This document shows, one piece after another, positions 25,066-39,122 of a stretch of DNA of 64,000 nucleotides (its first letter is position 1; every line of letters starts with the position of its first letter). The DNA comes from Owenia fusiformis (Eukaryota > Annelida > Polychaeta > Sabellida > Oweniidae): contig CAIIXF020000008.1 in NCBI GenBank assembly GCA_903813345.2, positions 5,343,341-5,407,340 on the forward strand, read 5' to 3'. Both the position numbers and the translations under genes were made by a program. Below the pieces are notes generated by a model that saw only the letters and a list, made by a program, of their open reading frames with translations, did not search any database and was not told the origin of the DNA.

Positions 25066-26569
25066 ATGTATGTAGTTAGTAGGATTAGAGAATGGATGGA
25101 AGGACGTGCCTTATCAGGTGTTAACCCTAACATATCTTCAACTCCCTGGCCTTCTACAACGTCACAGCAGCCTAGTGGCCTTCAAGAGAAATGGCCTGCA
25201 CAACAGACTGGGGTAAGTTCATATCAAATAGGCATTATTTACAGGTACATGTGTTTTAAAAAGAAATTGCACATATCGATGATTGTGTAATTGTGCATCA
25301 CAAAAAGGCAATATCTACATTGCATTATAATATATGTACATTTAGTAGAAAATATTTAAATTGTATATTTTGAATTGGCAAGTATATAGGGTGTACTATC
25401 TAGTATTTACATTGTCCATAATAAATATGCATAATTATTGATATGGTAAATAATGAATATTTACATTGTATATAATAAATAGTCATTATTTATATTGTAC
25501 ATAATAAATAAGCAATATTTACATTGTATATAATAAGGAGTAATGGCAATATTTTGCATTGTATAAAATAAATAGTAATTCTTCATATTATCCATAATAA
25601 ATAGGCAATATTTACATTATATATGATAAATAGTAATTATTTATATTGTACATAATAGATAGGAAATATCTACATTGTACATGTTGTATACAATAAATAG
25701 TAATTATTTTTATTGTACATAATGAATAGGCAATAATTACTTTGTGTATAATAATTAAGATTTATTTAAATTGTATATAATAAATAGGCGATATTTACAT
25801 TGTATATTAATAAAAATAGTAATTATTTGATACTTAATATAAGTCAGACATTTATATACGAGAAGATGTAAATACTATTCAAGGTTTCAATATTTACAAT
25901 ATGCAATATATGAGCTGGGGCATTTTCACTGGCAATGTTTAGATAGACTTCTGAAACAATTATTGTATAATTTTTTATATTTGTGGGTCCTGTATATTTT
26001 AGATCTTTTTGATCTCCCTGATATAATAATATTAGACTGTTTCCGGCAGAATGATATAATAATCTTAGATTATATTTTAGATATCATAGCTAATCTTTTT
26101 GATATTGTAACTTATTTAATATATTTAACATTTTATAATCTTCTTGATATCATAACCTATTTAATATATTTAATATTTTATAATCTTCTCGGTCTATTAA
26201 TCTTTGATTACATTTTATTATAATCTCCTTGATGTTATGACATTTTGAATATTTTTAAGATATAATCTTCCTGAAACAGTAACTCTCTGAATATATTTTA
26301 TTATATATTGAACTCTGGTGATAATGCAAATTTAAAATTTTTTGTCTGTATACTAAAATTTTTTGCATAATGCAGTATGTAGTAGATCAAAAATAATGTG
26401 ATTCTACTTGACCTCAAAATTTTGCAGAATTAATTTTTTTCAGTTGATCAAAGAACCGAAAAATGCTATCTCTACCATGAGCCAACCCCTTAAGAAGATA
26501 TGTAACACTGAGGCATCCCTTCCTCTATTTCTAGAAATAGTTCTTATTATGACATCTCACATTATCTAA
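25066..26569 (+). CDS. weak two-exon candidate gene
   Basis: An open stretch from ATG at 25066 ends at a consensus donor (CTGGG then GTAAGT, exon end at about 25213). A strong acceptor TTTTTTTCAG ends at 26443, and the following frame stays open for 42 codons to a stop at 26567-26569. Joined in phase this gives about 91 residues. The first part is Ser/Pro/Thr/Gln-rich, the second has a hydrophobic end (PLFLEIVLIM). I recognise no domain. It could be chance splice signals in non-coding DNA. Confidence 0.2.
25395..25830. repeat. degenerate AT-rich tandem repeat
   Basis: The words TATTTACATTGTA, TAATAAATAG and TAATTATTTATATTGTACA recur every 50-65 bp about seven times, with many changes. It lies in the intron of the weak candidate gene. 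Confidence 0.75.
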
Positions 26570-28584
26570 GTGACCAGTTTCACCCAATTATTGGAAACCT
26601 TAAAGCCTATACATGAACTGATGATGTACCACTTTATGATATTCCAAATTAAATTAACTTTCCAATGGTATGTTCTGGTAACTTATCTTGAATAATCTAA
26701 TATTACTAAATTCTACTTGAAACATGAATTTTTATTTCGTCTGTTGTTACAAACCTAGAACTTGAAATCCTGAGTGTTTATGAAGTGTGTATGGTCTTTA
26801 TCATGGATGGAATGAAGCCAAGGTCTACAGATGGTCACAGATAAATTAAGTTAAGGTCAAGCATGTAGAAATAATATCTAGATATTGATTCATGTTTAGC
26901 ATGACATCATGGGCCATCATGGATTCAGCTAGATGAGTAAACTGAAGTACATTAGAATTTTGATTTATTTGTTGATTTTAAAATTTCCCTTGAGATAGTT
27001 GAAAATATTTTATTTGTTTATCACTTGCGGTCCCTATTCAGTTTTTTCCAAGGGGGTTCACTTTTTAAAAATCCAGGGGTGTTCACATTTGACAACCTTA
27101 GGTCACAAATCACTTGCTCACTTGAGTGAACTACTACATGATTTTGAAAGAAATTTTAGCCGGGGGGAGGGGGAGGGGGGCTGTGGACCTGCGGATCCTT
27201 TCTTATAATATTCCCTCTCCACTATAATATCTCAGCCTGGCCCCCCAGTGCTTTCCCATCTTATCTGACCCCATCTACCCTCTCAGGTTTGTATCTACTA
27301 TCTAATATTTTTCTGATTATTCTATGACTATTTTATTTGACATATTTAAACCTGAAATGAATTTTACCAAGCTTGCAGTCTTTCCAAATTTTTTCGCACT
27401 TGAACGAACTTCAAAGAATAGACCTGGAAGATGCCTCAGTTGGTCCTCATCGGTGAAAACTTTTTGAGATAGCCCCTAATAAGTATTATTGACAGATAGT
27501 CTGGAAGAATCCTGTTAGGTTCTCTGAAGTATGACTTTCATAATCAGTGGGTTGAGCTGATCTCTCAGCTTACCCTCAACAAGAACCAAACCCTGCAATT
27601 TTATCTATAATTTCAATTAGAAAAGTTCTTATATTGGTCTTATCAATGGGTATTGCTAAATGAATTTAAAGATTAACCCCCAGATCCTGCCTGGTCTGAG
27701 ATACATTTAGGCTATTTAATTTTGATGAAGAATGTTAGTGGCAGTTCAGTGAGGTGTGTGATGTAGGCTAAACTAGTAAGGAAGATGTCTCAGTGATTCT
27801 AGGTTCAGTGAAATATATCCATCCCTCCTAGGACCTTGCCAGACTGAACCGTTAAATATCTAGTACACTGCAGGAGCGCACTACACCAAACTACACCTGC
27901 ATGCATTTCCATACTCATACCTCATGCTATGCGTACAAATAATCTCAACGATTATTAAATTATCACAGCTTTGATTTGATAAATTCGTCAAACTAATATT
28001 AATTTAAGACACAATTGGATAATAAGATTTAGGGTTTTACTGGGCTGTCTTATTGGTGTAAATTTCGCAGGGATATATCTAGGCCCACAGCTGTTTTGAT
28101 CAGTTGGAAGAAAGAAGCTGACAGAATAGGGCTGAGTGCAACATCATAGCCTTACTTAAAGTACTTTCTGAATCTAAAAAAATCACAAAAAAAATTAATG
28201 ATTCAATTATGTTGAAATTTTGTTAAGATTGTGATAAACGAAGACAATGCAATGACGGCATAGCAGTAGATTTAGATCCGTGCTATGATAAATTGGGACT
28301 CATTTGCTAAGTGCAGTTTCAATCGACTATTGATTCCAAGAGAGTATGGCGTCATTCAGGGACTAGATCTTCATCTAAGGACAATACTCAGATACGAAAT
28401 CAGTTTTCGGATCTATTCCAAAACTGTAACAACCCAGATGCTAAATCTTGTGATATAACTTATTTGTGATACATTCATGCAAATGTGAACAATCGCTGAA
28501 TCAGTTGTGACGATTACTAACATTTTGGTGTATTTATATTCACTGTAATAGGTTCTCCAAGTTGATGTCCTAGACAGTACAAGT
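26570..28584. other. non-coding stretch before the IGFBP/Kazal gene
   Basis: Holds a G-rich element fragment at about 27040-27190 of the GGGGTTCACATTTGACAA type also seen near 32.1 and 41.3 kb. The promoter of the gene at 28585 should lie at the right end; no convincing TATA box is seen. Confidence 0.45.
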
Positions 28585-31500
28585 ATGCAGATCTCAATTC
28601 AACAACACACTGTGATGATGTTACTCCTGGTGTCCATTCTACACCAGGGAGCAATTGCCAAGCACAAGAGAAAATGTGGCGTATGTGATAAGAAACAATG
28701 CACATTATATTCCGGGGGTCCAGACAATTGCCCCGGGGAGCTTATCTGGGATAAATGTCGTTGTTGCAAAAAGTGTCGCATTGTGAAGGACAAGATGACG
28801 TCGGAGCAGATACAACAGGAGCAAGACATGATGTTACGTCCAGATATTCTCGAGAACCCACCCAGCATACATAACCATCCAGTCATGCATAAAGCCAATG
28901 ATACAGTTAGTAAGTACAGAATTTCTTATTTGTTCTTGGTAATGAAACCATGAATAGCAACAAAAAAAGGAGCCACAGCTAAAAATTGACACTGTTATAA
29001 GTAATGTTTCATTATAGGTGTTCCCATTATACTGTTCTGTGAAACACCTATTTTCGCATTCAATTTTCCTGAATTTAATTTACATTTAAATGACTTTAAG
29101 AAATTCTGAAAACATAAGTTGTGAAAAAAGCTTTAGAGAACACATCTGAAAGACAATGCATCATTAAAATGAATGAATCAATAGCAAATTCAAATAAGAT
29201 ATGAATTGTGTGATTTAACTCAAATATATAAATATAAAAGTGTAAGACTTCATTTGTGAATTGAACAATAGTTCAATACACTGCACAATTATATTAAGTG
29301 AACTATCTTAATTGAAAATAAAACTTGTGATATAACAATGTGATATTTATAGCACAGTTATTAGACTGAAAGTTGAATCCAACTGAATAATTATTTGTTG
29401 AATTGAACCCAAATTAACCTAAGTGGTTATATTAAGTAATTGATTCATTGAACAAAAGTAGTCTATTCAAGATTGAATATGGTAGAAGTCTTGTGGCTTA
29501 CTCCAATGACTTAAATGTATGTTTTGAGAAATTATGACAACACAGTATGAGAAAAAGAGTTAATGGTGGCTTTTTGGTTTCTATGGGTTTCTATGGTGAT
29601 TGCTTATACTGTTTTATTTTCTACAATTTAATCATGTTGAACAAGTAAATTGAATTGAATCATTGAATATTATTTTATTTCTTTAGGATTACATTTTTGA
29701 CTGAAATGACCAAGAACAAATGGGTAAATGGGTTCGTAAAGTTCATCAAAAGTATGGTTTACGCAATTTTCACCATATCTCTCTGATGGGAGTCACCCTT
29801 TAATATCTTGTGGTTATATACCATGGTGGTCCAAATTCTCAAATTTATAAACCTAACTTTTCCATATAAAAAAAGAATTCACTGAGGAAAATGGAAAATA
29901 CATGGCACAGGTACAATAATCACAATAAGGTTTCTATTGGTTTACTTTACAAATGAAGAAACAAAATTTAAAAAACTGTTGCCTCAATATAATTCAATGT
30001 GTAACAGTCATCACATTTCATCGCACATTTAAGTTTATTAAATCAGTCGTTTCTATCGAGCCCATAATTACAAGGACTATGACACTCCAAAAATCACACA
30101 CATAATTACATCGAAAATGGTATCAATTTTACGGTAATTTACATTTTGGCATATACTTATCCAAATTTAAATCAATAGTATGCCACCTACTAGTAAGTTT
30201 TCTATACAAAATTTGGTCTGCCTAGGGTTTTTTAAGTTATCAGATTTGAAGCGTTTCAGTAAGACGAAAACATAACCATTTTAAGTCAGGATCTCTGTCT
30301 GTCTGTTATGATGAATGGATCTTTTGATAAATGTTGAAATCTTAGAAAATTAGACAATGTCTAAGGAAATTGATTGGAAGTAGATCACTCATCGCAGAAA
30401 AAAACATGTCTGATCTTTGGACTTATTTTTGTAGTATTCATTACAAGTTGCTTGAGGATAGAATGTCATTGTGGTAATGTCCTAAAATGTAAAATCCATA
30501 TGAAAAGAGTGGAATTGACAAGGAATTAAAAGTGCATAGCAATGAAGGGCAAACACTAAATTGTATAGAAATGCAAACAATTCTTATTTGAGAGTGAATA
30601 AATAATATATTTTATATTTTGAAATGGTTGTGCACCTAGTTACCTTTATTTAAAAAACTTCAGGAGAAATCTCAATTGCACTTTGTACCCAAAACTGTCA
30701 CTGTGGGTTCCATCTGCTGTTGTATCTCCTCTCTGTCAGACATTTTACATCATTTCACAATGATTTTGTAGCATTTTTGTACAATTTAGAGTGATACCTT
30801 GTACATGTTTACTTTGTTCCTTACTGATTTTACTCCCTTTCCTTCTATTTTCTACTTTTAAAAACATAACTACAATGACATTTCATGGCCATTTCAAGTT
30901 CAAGGTCATTCATGTGTGAGTCTCATTCATCATAAAACTTACTCTTTACTGAAATTTAAATGCTTTGCTTTTTTAATACATGTAGTTACATTTTTTCTCA
31001 GACTCTTTCTTAGAATATATGTACATAATATCTTGTATAACTAAAAACTATGAGTTATTGACATTCCTCCAACCCCAGCTTCATCCCACTAATGAATTTT
31101 GCTTTTATATCTCTAAAAGTGTGAAATATCCAAAGAGGCAATATGTAAAATGTGTGAAATATGTAAAGAGGCAATATGGTCTAAAAGTGTGAAATATTTA
31201 AAGAGGCAATATGGTCTAAAAGTGTGAAATATTTAAAGAGGCAATATGATCAAAAAGTGAGAAATATTTAAGGAGGCAATATGCTCTAAAAATGTGAAAT
31301 ATTTAAAGAGGCTTTTTTACAATTTTCCCGTTAAATTTGATACATGGGGAATTGTATATTTTTAAATGCTATTGCTAATGCTAGTTAGATTAAAAATTGA
31401 ACATATCATTGGCACACTTGAGCCATAATATTTTTGCAAACTGTATGCTTTTAAAAGTTACATGAAAGTACATTGTCGACATAAATATATTTTCTTAATT

Positions 31501-33450
31501 GTTTTCTCTTGAATCTTAACTGCCGTTGGCGTCTCGCAACCTTAAAGGTGTCAAATTGATATGTAAGCAGGATTATTTTGCTACTTCTAGACTTCCACAC
31601 TCTTTTAGCTACTCTCTAACTGACTTGAGAAATGGTTTGACACACACTTGGGTTAAGTGGTAACTATTCAAAGTCTCATCTGCAACTCGCTTGCCTTAAT
31701 GCGTAATAAGAAACAAATCTTGACTCTTATTATCTCAATTGCGTTTAAATGAATGGGACCAGTGTTTACATCTGACTTGGTAACTCACTTGAATATGAAC
31801 ACAACTAACTGGGGCAAGAGTGACCAACTCAGCAATTGGTTGGTTTACATTATAAAGTTATTTACCTCTATAGCCTGAATATGTTCAATCCCCCCATCCC
31901 ACCAGTTCATCACACTCAACTTATAATGCAGGTGAGATGTGTTCCCATCAGGCATGAACAAAATATTCCAATCTTGATGAGCACATTCATTTTACCTGTT
32001 TAATTCAATGATCCAACTTAGGCAATTTCCCCAAAGGCTGCATGGAAGGACATTTCTGCGTTGCCACCAGGCCTGTAACCAGCTTTTGCCAGGGATTCAC
32101 TTTCAAAAAATTGCAGGGGGGGGGGTTACAATTGACAATTTTCTGCATGGATTGGAAAGACATTTCTGTGTTTTCCACCAGGACCGTAACCAGCTTTTCC
32201 AGTGATTCACTTTTCAAAAAATTGCAGGGGGGGTTACAATTGACAATTTTCTGCATGGATTGGAAAGACATTTCTGTGTTTTCCACCAGGCCCGTAACCA
32301 GCTTTTGCCAGTGATTCACTTTTCAAAAAATTGCAGGGGGGGGGGGTTACAGTTGACAATTGTCTGCATGGATTGGAAAGACATTTCTGTGTTTGCCACT
32401 CCTGGAGTGGGGAGGAGATGGGGAGGGGAGTGACACACGTCTTAGATTTAGTCATTAACACACTTAAAGATAATTGTTCAACTTATGTTTTAAGCATTTA
32501 CCTGACAGGGAAAGCCCAAACTCTTCAAGCCCTTAACTAAACTAATGATGTAGCAACTCACAAGATCTTCTTACAAGAAATCAACAGTCTGAACTGATAA
32601 TAAAATATGTATTTAATGAGAAATGTTGTGTCATAATCAGAATACCCCCCCCCCCCATTAGCTGCCAGGCATGATAAGCAGTTTAAAATTTAAATCATTG
32701 GCAGAATACATCTGATTTTAAATTCAAACATGGGTATAGTATCCAACGGTATTGGTATATTAAAATTGACACGATATGAAAAATTGAGCCAGAAGTCAGA
32801 AGAAAATGCATCTTTTGATTATGTTTCTTTCTCAAAAAATAATGAAGAAAATTGCATGAATTCAATTCCTTTTGTACTTTTGTATTTTGCTATCAAGAGC
32901 ATTTATAAACCCTTATATTTGTTCTGTTCTCATATTAATCTGAGCATAACTTATGATTCACTCCTCGTATTTTCCAGAACAAACCAAATGTCAATCAATT
33001 AAATGTGGGAGTGGCAAAGTATGTATGCTGAATATCCAAGGGCTTCCAGTATGCAGATGTCTTCCTGTAATATCATGCTCAAAGCGCAGAAAGGAAGTGT
33101 GTGGTCATGACGGCAAGACATATCGCACTCGCTGCCATCTTAAGATTGCCGAGTGCAACCTGAGTAAGAAGATAAAGGTAGCGTACAAGGGAGGGTGCAT
33201 GGAGCCACAATCCCATGCTGCTCGACAGATGGGGGAGCACCCACCCAGTGGTAGCAGGACTACCCACACTAGGCCAATATATGCTAGGCCAGACCGATTA
33301 AAACAGAACAATAACAAGAAAAAAATGAAACTGAAACGAAAAAAAGCTAAAATTGAGTCGAGACTTGAAAAAATGCGAAATAGGAACAAAAATGGGAAAG
33401 GCATGAAAAATCGAAAGAAGAAGTACGTTACAAAAATGAATAAGTACTGA
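28585..33450 (+). CDS. secreted IGFBP-like and follistatin/Kazal protein with basic tail
   Basis: Two coding exons, 28585-28909 and 32978-33450, joined GTT-A/AA, give 265 residues. Residues 1-25 are a signal peptide (hydrophobic MMLLLVSILHQGAIA). At 30-65 lies a cysteine cluster ending CPGELIWDKCRCCKKC, like the N-terminal IGFBP/SIBD fold. After a Met/Gln-rich linker comes a follistatin-type segment (CQSIKCGSGKVC...CRC) and a Kazal domain (CSKRRKEVCGHDGKTYRTRC ... YKGGC) at about 113-183. The Kazal loop could inhibit serine proteases, or the module could bind growth factors. The last 50 residues are very rich in Lys/Arg/Asn, suiting heparin or matrix binding. IGFBP plus Kazal recalls IGFBP7 and KAZALD1, but the Ig domain is missing. 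AATAAA lies at 33552. Confidence 0.8.
31110..31312. repeat. minisatellite, period about 35 bp
   Basis: Five or so copies of a unit around AAAGTGTGAAATATTTAAAG then AGGCAATATGGTCT. Confidence 0.85.
32060..32400. repeat. tandem array of a truncated G-rich element, period about 111 bp
   Basis: Three units, each with CCGTAACCAGCTTTT, TTCAAAAAATTGCAGG, a G-run, TTACAATTGACAATTTTCTG and TGGAAAGACATTTCTGTG. The unit resembles the end of the GGCCCGTAGCCA foldback family. Open frames across it on both strands are repeat artefacts. Confidence 0.85.
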
Positions 33451-33999
33451 GAATCCAATTTGTTACTCGCTTCAATCCATGGATCAGCATTTTGGTTAAA
33501 TCTTCTTAAAATTATGGAACTATTTATAGTTTTATACTGGGCCCCATTTCTAATAAAACATCATGCAATTTCAACTTATGAATTCAACAATATTTTTATG
33601 GAAACTGTATCAATTTTAGGTGAACCACTTAATCTTGGAGAAATCTGTATATTGTACACGTTCTCATAATATTTTCCTGAAATAATGAACTCAGAATGCT
33701 TTTTCTGTTCAGTATTCAAGCCATATCTAATGGCTGCTCTTGATTGTAGAACTTCATTGAATTCACTAAATATAATTGCATGATATGTTTGAGTAATGGA
33801 CCCATGTAAAGTATAACATATGCTGAATGGATGGATTTTACAATTTTTAATATTCTCTCTCTAAGTAGAGATATATTATGCCCTTTTTAGTTGTACGTTG
33901 GTGTTCAGTTGAACTTGAAAAAGTAAAAGACATGTACCAACTTAAGCCTAATTTAAAAAAAAGTAGCCTGGGACAGTTTTCTACTCTTCTGTTCAACAA

Positions 34000-34385
34000 G
34001 ACCTTTTAAGATATAGGCTTGTATACTGGACATTTTAACATGTAGGCATTTATACAAGCATCATATGATCCTTTTAATATGTACGCTTGTATGCTAGCGT
34101 CGTGTGGATCTTTTAACATGTAGGCTTGTATACTAGACCTTTAACATGTTGGCTTGTATACTAGACCTTTTAACATGTTGGCTTGTATACTAGAATTGCG
34201 TGGACCTTTTAACATGTAAGCTTGTAAATTGAACCTTTTAACATGTAGGTTTATACAAGCTTCGTGTTGACCTTTTCAAATGTTGGTTTATACAAGCTTC
34301 ATGTGGACCTTTTAACATGTAGGCGTGTATACTAGCTTCTTGTTGATCTTCTTTTAATATGTATACTTGAATACTGGTGTCATGT
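34000..34385. repeat. minisatellite, period about 35-45 bp
   Basis: About nine copies of a unit containing CCTTTTAACATGTAGGCTTG then TATACTAG, with variable length. Confidence 0.85.
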
Positions 34386-36514
34386 TCAAATAGCTCAAAG
34401 GTGATCTATGCCCACCTTGATACTGGTCATATGTTAAGCTGTTTTGAGCACAATAGAGTTTTGTACAATTCAAATTGAGAAACTTTTTTTTAAAGAAAAA
34501 TAACTACAATACATGCCTCATTGAATATAACAGCATCTATTGATTTCAGAGATTTTAGGGACTTTAGATGAAACAATATGACCAGTGCTAAAGCTACTTT
34601 TGATATTTGTATTTAAGAAAATGTTGCTTCAGTGAATTCTCCTATTTCATTATTTCGTTTGATTTATGTTCTCAGACTGATTCATAGTTTCGTTCCCTTC
34701 TTGTCCTCCTCTGTGGCTCCATTGATTTCCCCAAAGTCTCATTTATTATAGTGTATTAGAAAGCGGAGTTCCATTCTAGACTCATTTACCAATGATCTAT
34801 GCCGAAGACTACTGAGTTCAATTCCATATATCACAAGCCTGGGATCACAAGGGAAAACTAAATGGGCTTGAAAATTAGAGAAATTCATAATTGCTGTATT
34901 TCATGTAGAATTTAGGATGAAACTCTCTGTGTCTTATTTGAGGCTCGTTTTAATTTGCGGATTTTTGGCATTTTCATATTGATAGAAATTGCCATTTAGT
35001 GGCATAGTATGACAAAATCACCCAATTAATTTACATTAACCACAAATGAGACGTTCATTATTTTATTTGCATCCCAACCAGCCTACATGCAACCCTTTAC
35101 TTTTTGCACATGATGACTTTTGACATCTGTAATCTTTTATGATTCTGGCCAATTTTTTTTAGTTTATGTTTTCTTTATTTCTTAAATAATATCATGTTTC
35201 TCATAAAAAGTGTTATTAATTTATTTATGTTTATTGCTATTTATAGACATCATACCTAATGATAATATGTAAAATAAAGATTGGATTTGTTCAACTTGTA
35301 GCAGTATACACTAAAAGTATGATGAAATTTGCAGTAATGAAGAAGTAGAATATACAAGTTATTAACACGATAATGATTATATTGATGTGTAAAGGTATTA
35401 TATAGCATGAGACCATCGCAAAACGGGTCTGTAGTCAGAATTGTGAGGTAAGTTGCTGAATTGTGAAATACTGGATAAAGAATTCAAGTTTTATTCAATT
35501 TGACAATACTTCATGGTGATAGCCATGCCCCTTTGTATTATCTTTCGCAAATGACAGATAAGAAGTCTGGTAAACCAGAATGACGATACTTCAGCAAAAA
35601 TCAATTGGTAAAAACAATGATAATTTTGAACATTTGAGTTCAATTTTCACAATATCAGGGCCAGCCTCCTCTGACTATAGTCCTGTACATTAAGATGGAA
35701 TCATAAGTAAATATGAATGTTTCATCGAAACTTTAGTTTCAGCTTAAACATACATATTTTTCATAGCTAGAATCAGCCTAGATGTTATCATAAAAAATGC
35801 AGTCATTTATATATCATCAGAAACTGAAGAAAATGTTGTACTTCAATGTATTTTACATGTTCACTTATTTTGCAGTAAGTCAATGGATCTCCCTCTAACT
35901 TACCCAACGTACTTGTGAAGGTGATGTTTGTTAGTAAGGGGGGGGGGGGTAAACGAGGAGTTATGTAAGATTTGTGAACATGTACATGTGTTTGTGTATG
36001 TAACTTTATATATATAGCCTATTATCACTTATTTTATTATTTTCCACTTATTTAACAGGCGATTCATATGGAATGGAATAATAGTAAACATCCCTTAGTG
36101 GGGTACCCTTGGGAAAAAATGACAAGAACAAATTCCCCATTGGGAGCCTCAAATGTGGAACTAGATGAGAGAATTAAACCAATAACTTAGAGATATGAGA
36201 GAAACTGTGTCCAATCAACGTGGAAGATATTAAGGAAAAGTAAAGGTGTTTCGTTACAAAACATTTTACCATCTTATAGAATTGAAGAGTAATACAATAT
36301 CTGACATATTATTAAACTTTTCTAGATTACTCCATGGTGAAGATGATTGATTGAATTAAATTGAAGTTAAAGATTCCAGATGTTTAAGTTGTTGAAGGAG
36401 ATTATCCAATAAAACTTGCCAAACTCAAACATCTGTAGAACGAAATACATTTCAGTATTTAATCAATGCATTAGATGTTATTAGCCTATAGCTAGTCTGA
36501 TGTTTAATTGCAAT

Positions 36515-36895
36515 GCCAAAATATTCCAAATGTATTGTACTCATACATTGTAATGTTATATTAATATGTTCAAAATGTACCATACACATCCATTGTAATG
36601 TTTTATGCTCAGAATGTATCATATATAGTTGTTATGTTAATATATTCAGAATGTATCTTACAATGTAATGTTGATATGTTCAGAATGTAATGTTAATATG
36701 TTTAGAAAGTATCATAAATTGTAATGTAAATATGTTCAATATGTATCATTTATTGTAATTTTAACATGTTCAGAATGTATCATTCATACATTAACATGTT
36801 CAGAATGTATCATACATTGTAGTTCAAAATGTATCATACGTTCTAATGTTACAATGTTCAGAATGTATCAAGCATTGTAATGTTAACATGTTTTG
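36515..36895. repeat. minisatellite, period about 40 bp
   Basis: About nine degenerate copies of a unit around TGTAATGTTAATATGTTCAG then AATGTATCATACAT. Confidence 0.85.
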
Positions 36896-38940
36896 TTGCA
36901 TTCTGTATTTTGCTTGTTTTAAAAAAGTAAGCAATGTTACTTGATATAATCATTTCATAGCTATATGTGCTATATGTGCTATATGTGGTCGAAATGTATT
37001 CATAAATAAATAAATAAATAAAGATAGATTTAAAATCTACAAGATGTAAATAATGATTTTTGTTATAATTATTGAGAATATATTCACTCAAGGGTTCACA
37101 TCATTGAGGTCAAGTTTTTGAGGTCACACACAAAGTCACATTGTCAAAAGGTCAATACTCTGATAAAACAGTGTATGTCAAGGTCATTAGAAAGATTAAA
37201 TATGAATGTTCTGTGAGTTAAGAGCCAAAATTCAATTTGATTTCTTCCTGGATTAAGTCTGGTTACTTAATTCTTTAACAATACCAGCTCATTTAACATT
37301 TCATGTATGACCTCAATCCAATGACCTCAACGATCACATTGACATTGAAGACAGACGTCTATATTTAATAATTGAATTTCTCATAGATTACAAACCAAAT
37401 CATATCGTACCTTTTAAATCTAAGTCGTAACATTAACCAGGCTTGATATTCAGTTGAACTAAATTTGAAGCTATGTGGCCCTAACACAATTTAAAATTAG
37501 TATAATTTACCCAGCAGGACACAAACCTTCGTTTACAGATATCACTGTTTAAAAAGTAAATATCCATTACCGAAAATCGCTCTTGTCATTATACCATTTG
37601 ATTTCGTAAAGTTTGAGAGTAAAACAACTGATTTCCTGATGTTTCCATACAATTTAGAGTTTGCATTTCACGCCTGTTTTCTTATCTTAATTTCTTGATC
37701 ATTTTTTTTATTTTCCATTTCAAAATAAGACACTATGACATTGACTTGTGGGATGTGTGGTTTGACGCAGTCTAAATAAATGTCAATCAGGCCAATAACA
37801 GGGGATGAGGTCATAGTCCGTGAGAAAAAAGTCACACTGGTCTTATCTTAAATATTCCAAACATAGTGGAAAATGAAGGAATGAGCAAGAACTGCAGAAA
37901 CCAGTGCAAGGTTGATTTCTAAATTGTATGGATATTCCAGCGATTAAGTTTACGAATAGAAAGTTTTTTGCAAAATTGAGTGAAATAAACATGACAAGAG
38001 ATGTTTCCCTTCTGGAGGCACCCCCAGGATGCCAGGATTCCACATTTATACCATCTCACACTTTTTGTTTCTCTTACAAATAAAGAAATTTGTGCATCAA
38101 TAAATTCAATTTCCAGGGTAGACGTCTTCTCAGTCATATCAGTAGCTGAAACAATTTATTCCCTCTTCTTTGTGGTCTGAAGATAAGAAAGTATTCTAAT
38201 TGACTGATTATCTTCGAAGATTTTTTCAAAATAACAACTCTTAAATTTGTAAGACATCACACAAATTTTGATGAAAACATTGATTACCATGGATAAAAAT
38301 ACCAGGGTATTTGGCAAACATTGCAGTCGAATAAATTATTAAATTATGGGTTGCTCAATCTCATGGTATTGGAAAATTGAAGATGAAAACATCAATGCAG
38401 CCCTTGTAGATAATTATGTGACATATCAGTCCAGTTCCAAGTGAAAGCAAGAGAAAAATGCCGTTATTAAAAAAGGTGAATGTTTATCTATTTTTCCCCA
38501 CTTTCTATCCTATATTATTTCGTCATTAATGTGCATAGGCTCTAAAATTAGACACTTACCACATGAAGGGGGCGAAAAATTTGAGGAATTTGCTAAATCA
38601 AAATGGTTTGTCAATAATTTCACAGCAACATTTTTGGATAATGATATACAATTAAATTTACTGAACATTCAATTCGTCAAATTGCACAAGATATGGTCAA
38701 CACAACCCGAGCATATAATCAAATGTATAACTAATGCATCATATATGTATTATACAATTATATTTTATTAATGCGTAGAATTATTAATAAATAACTACAC
38801 TGGAAAATGAAACAAATGCCAAAATACACAGACATACCGGAAAATATTTCTTTATGTGGGTGTGAAATTATAGAAATAGCTACAAAGTAGGCAAGATAAA
38901 TACTGCTACTCTACAGAAAAATGTTTCATTGTTTATTTAA

Positions 38941-39099
38941 GGAATAAATAATGATAGGCCATTCAATATGGTGAAATTCAGCACGAGTTGGACAGAATGT
39001 TGTACAAAGCACGAACCGAAGGTGAGTGCATTTGTACTAACATTCTGTCCAACGAGTGCTGAATTTCACCATATTGAATGGCCTATCATTATTTATTCC
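38941..39099. mobile_element. 159-bp near-perfect hairpin MITE
   Basis: Starts GGAATAAATAATGATAGGCC and ends GGCCTATCATTATTTATTCC. The arms pair almost perfectly through GGTGAAATTCAGCAC to TGGACAGAATGTT, with centre at 39020 and a loop of roughly 40 bp. Confidence 0.85.
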
Positions 39100-39122
39100 G
39101 ATTCAAACATAAAAATTAGTAC

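Larger units (their letters stand above)
28910..32977. other. 4-kb intron of the IGFBP/Kazal gene
   Basis: Holds two tandem arrays (31110-31312 and 32060-32400). I found no third coding exon in it. Confidence 0.6.
33560..38940. other. intergenic stretch with minisatellites
   Basis: Two minisatellites (34000-34385, 36515-36895), a G-run at about 35938 and an AAAT microsatellite at about 37005. I see no gene. Confidence 0.6.

Noticed and set aside
25395-25830. A CRISPR-like or ordered repeat array
   Set aside because: Units are degenerate, AT-rich and without spacers of constant length; it is an ordinary satellite in an animal genome.
32005-32461. Several open frames on both strands
   Set aside because: They follow the 111-bp tandem repeat units, have no start context or splice signals, and show no domain.
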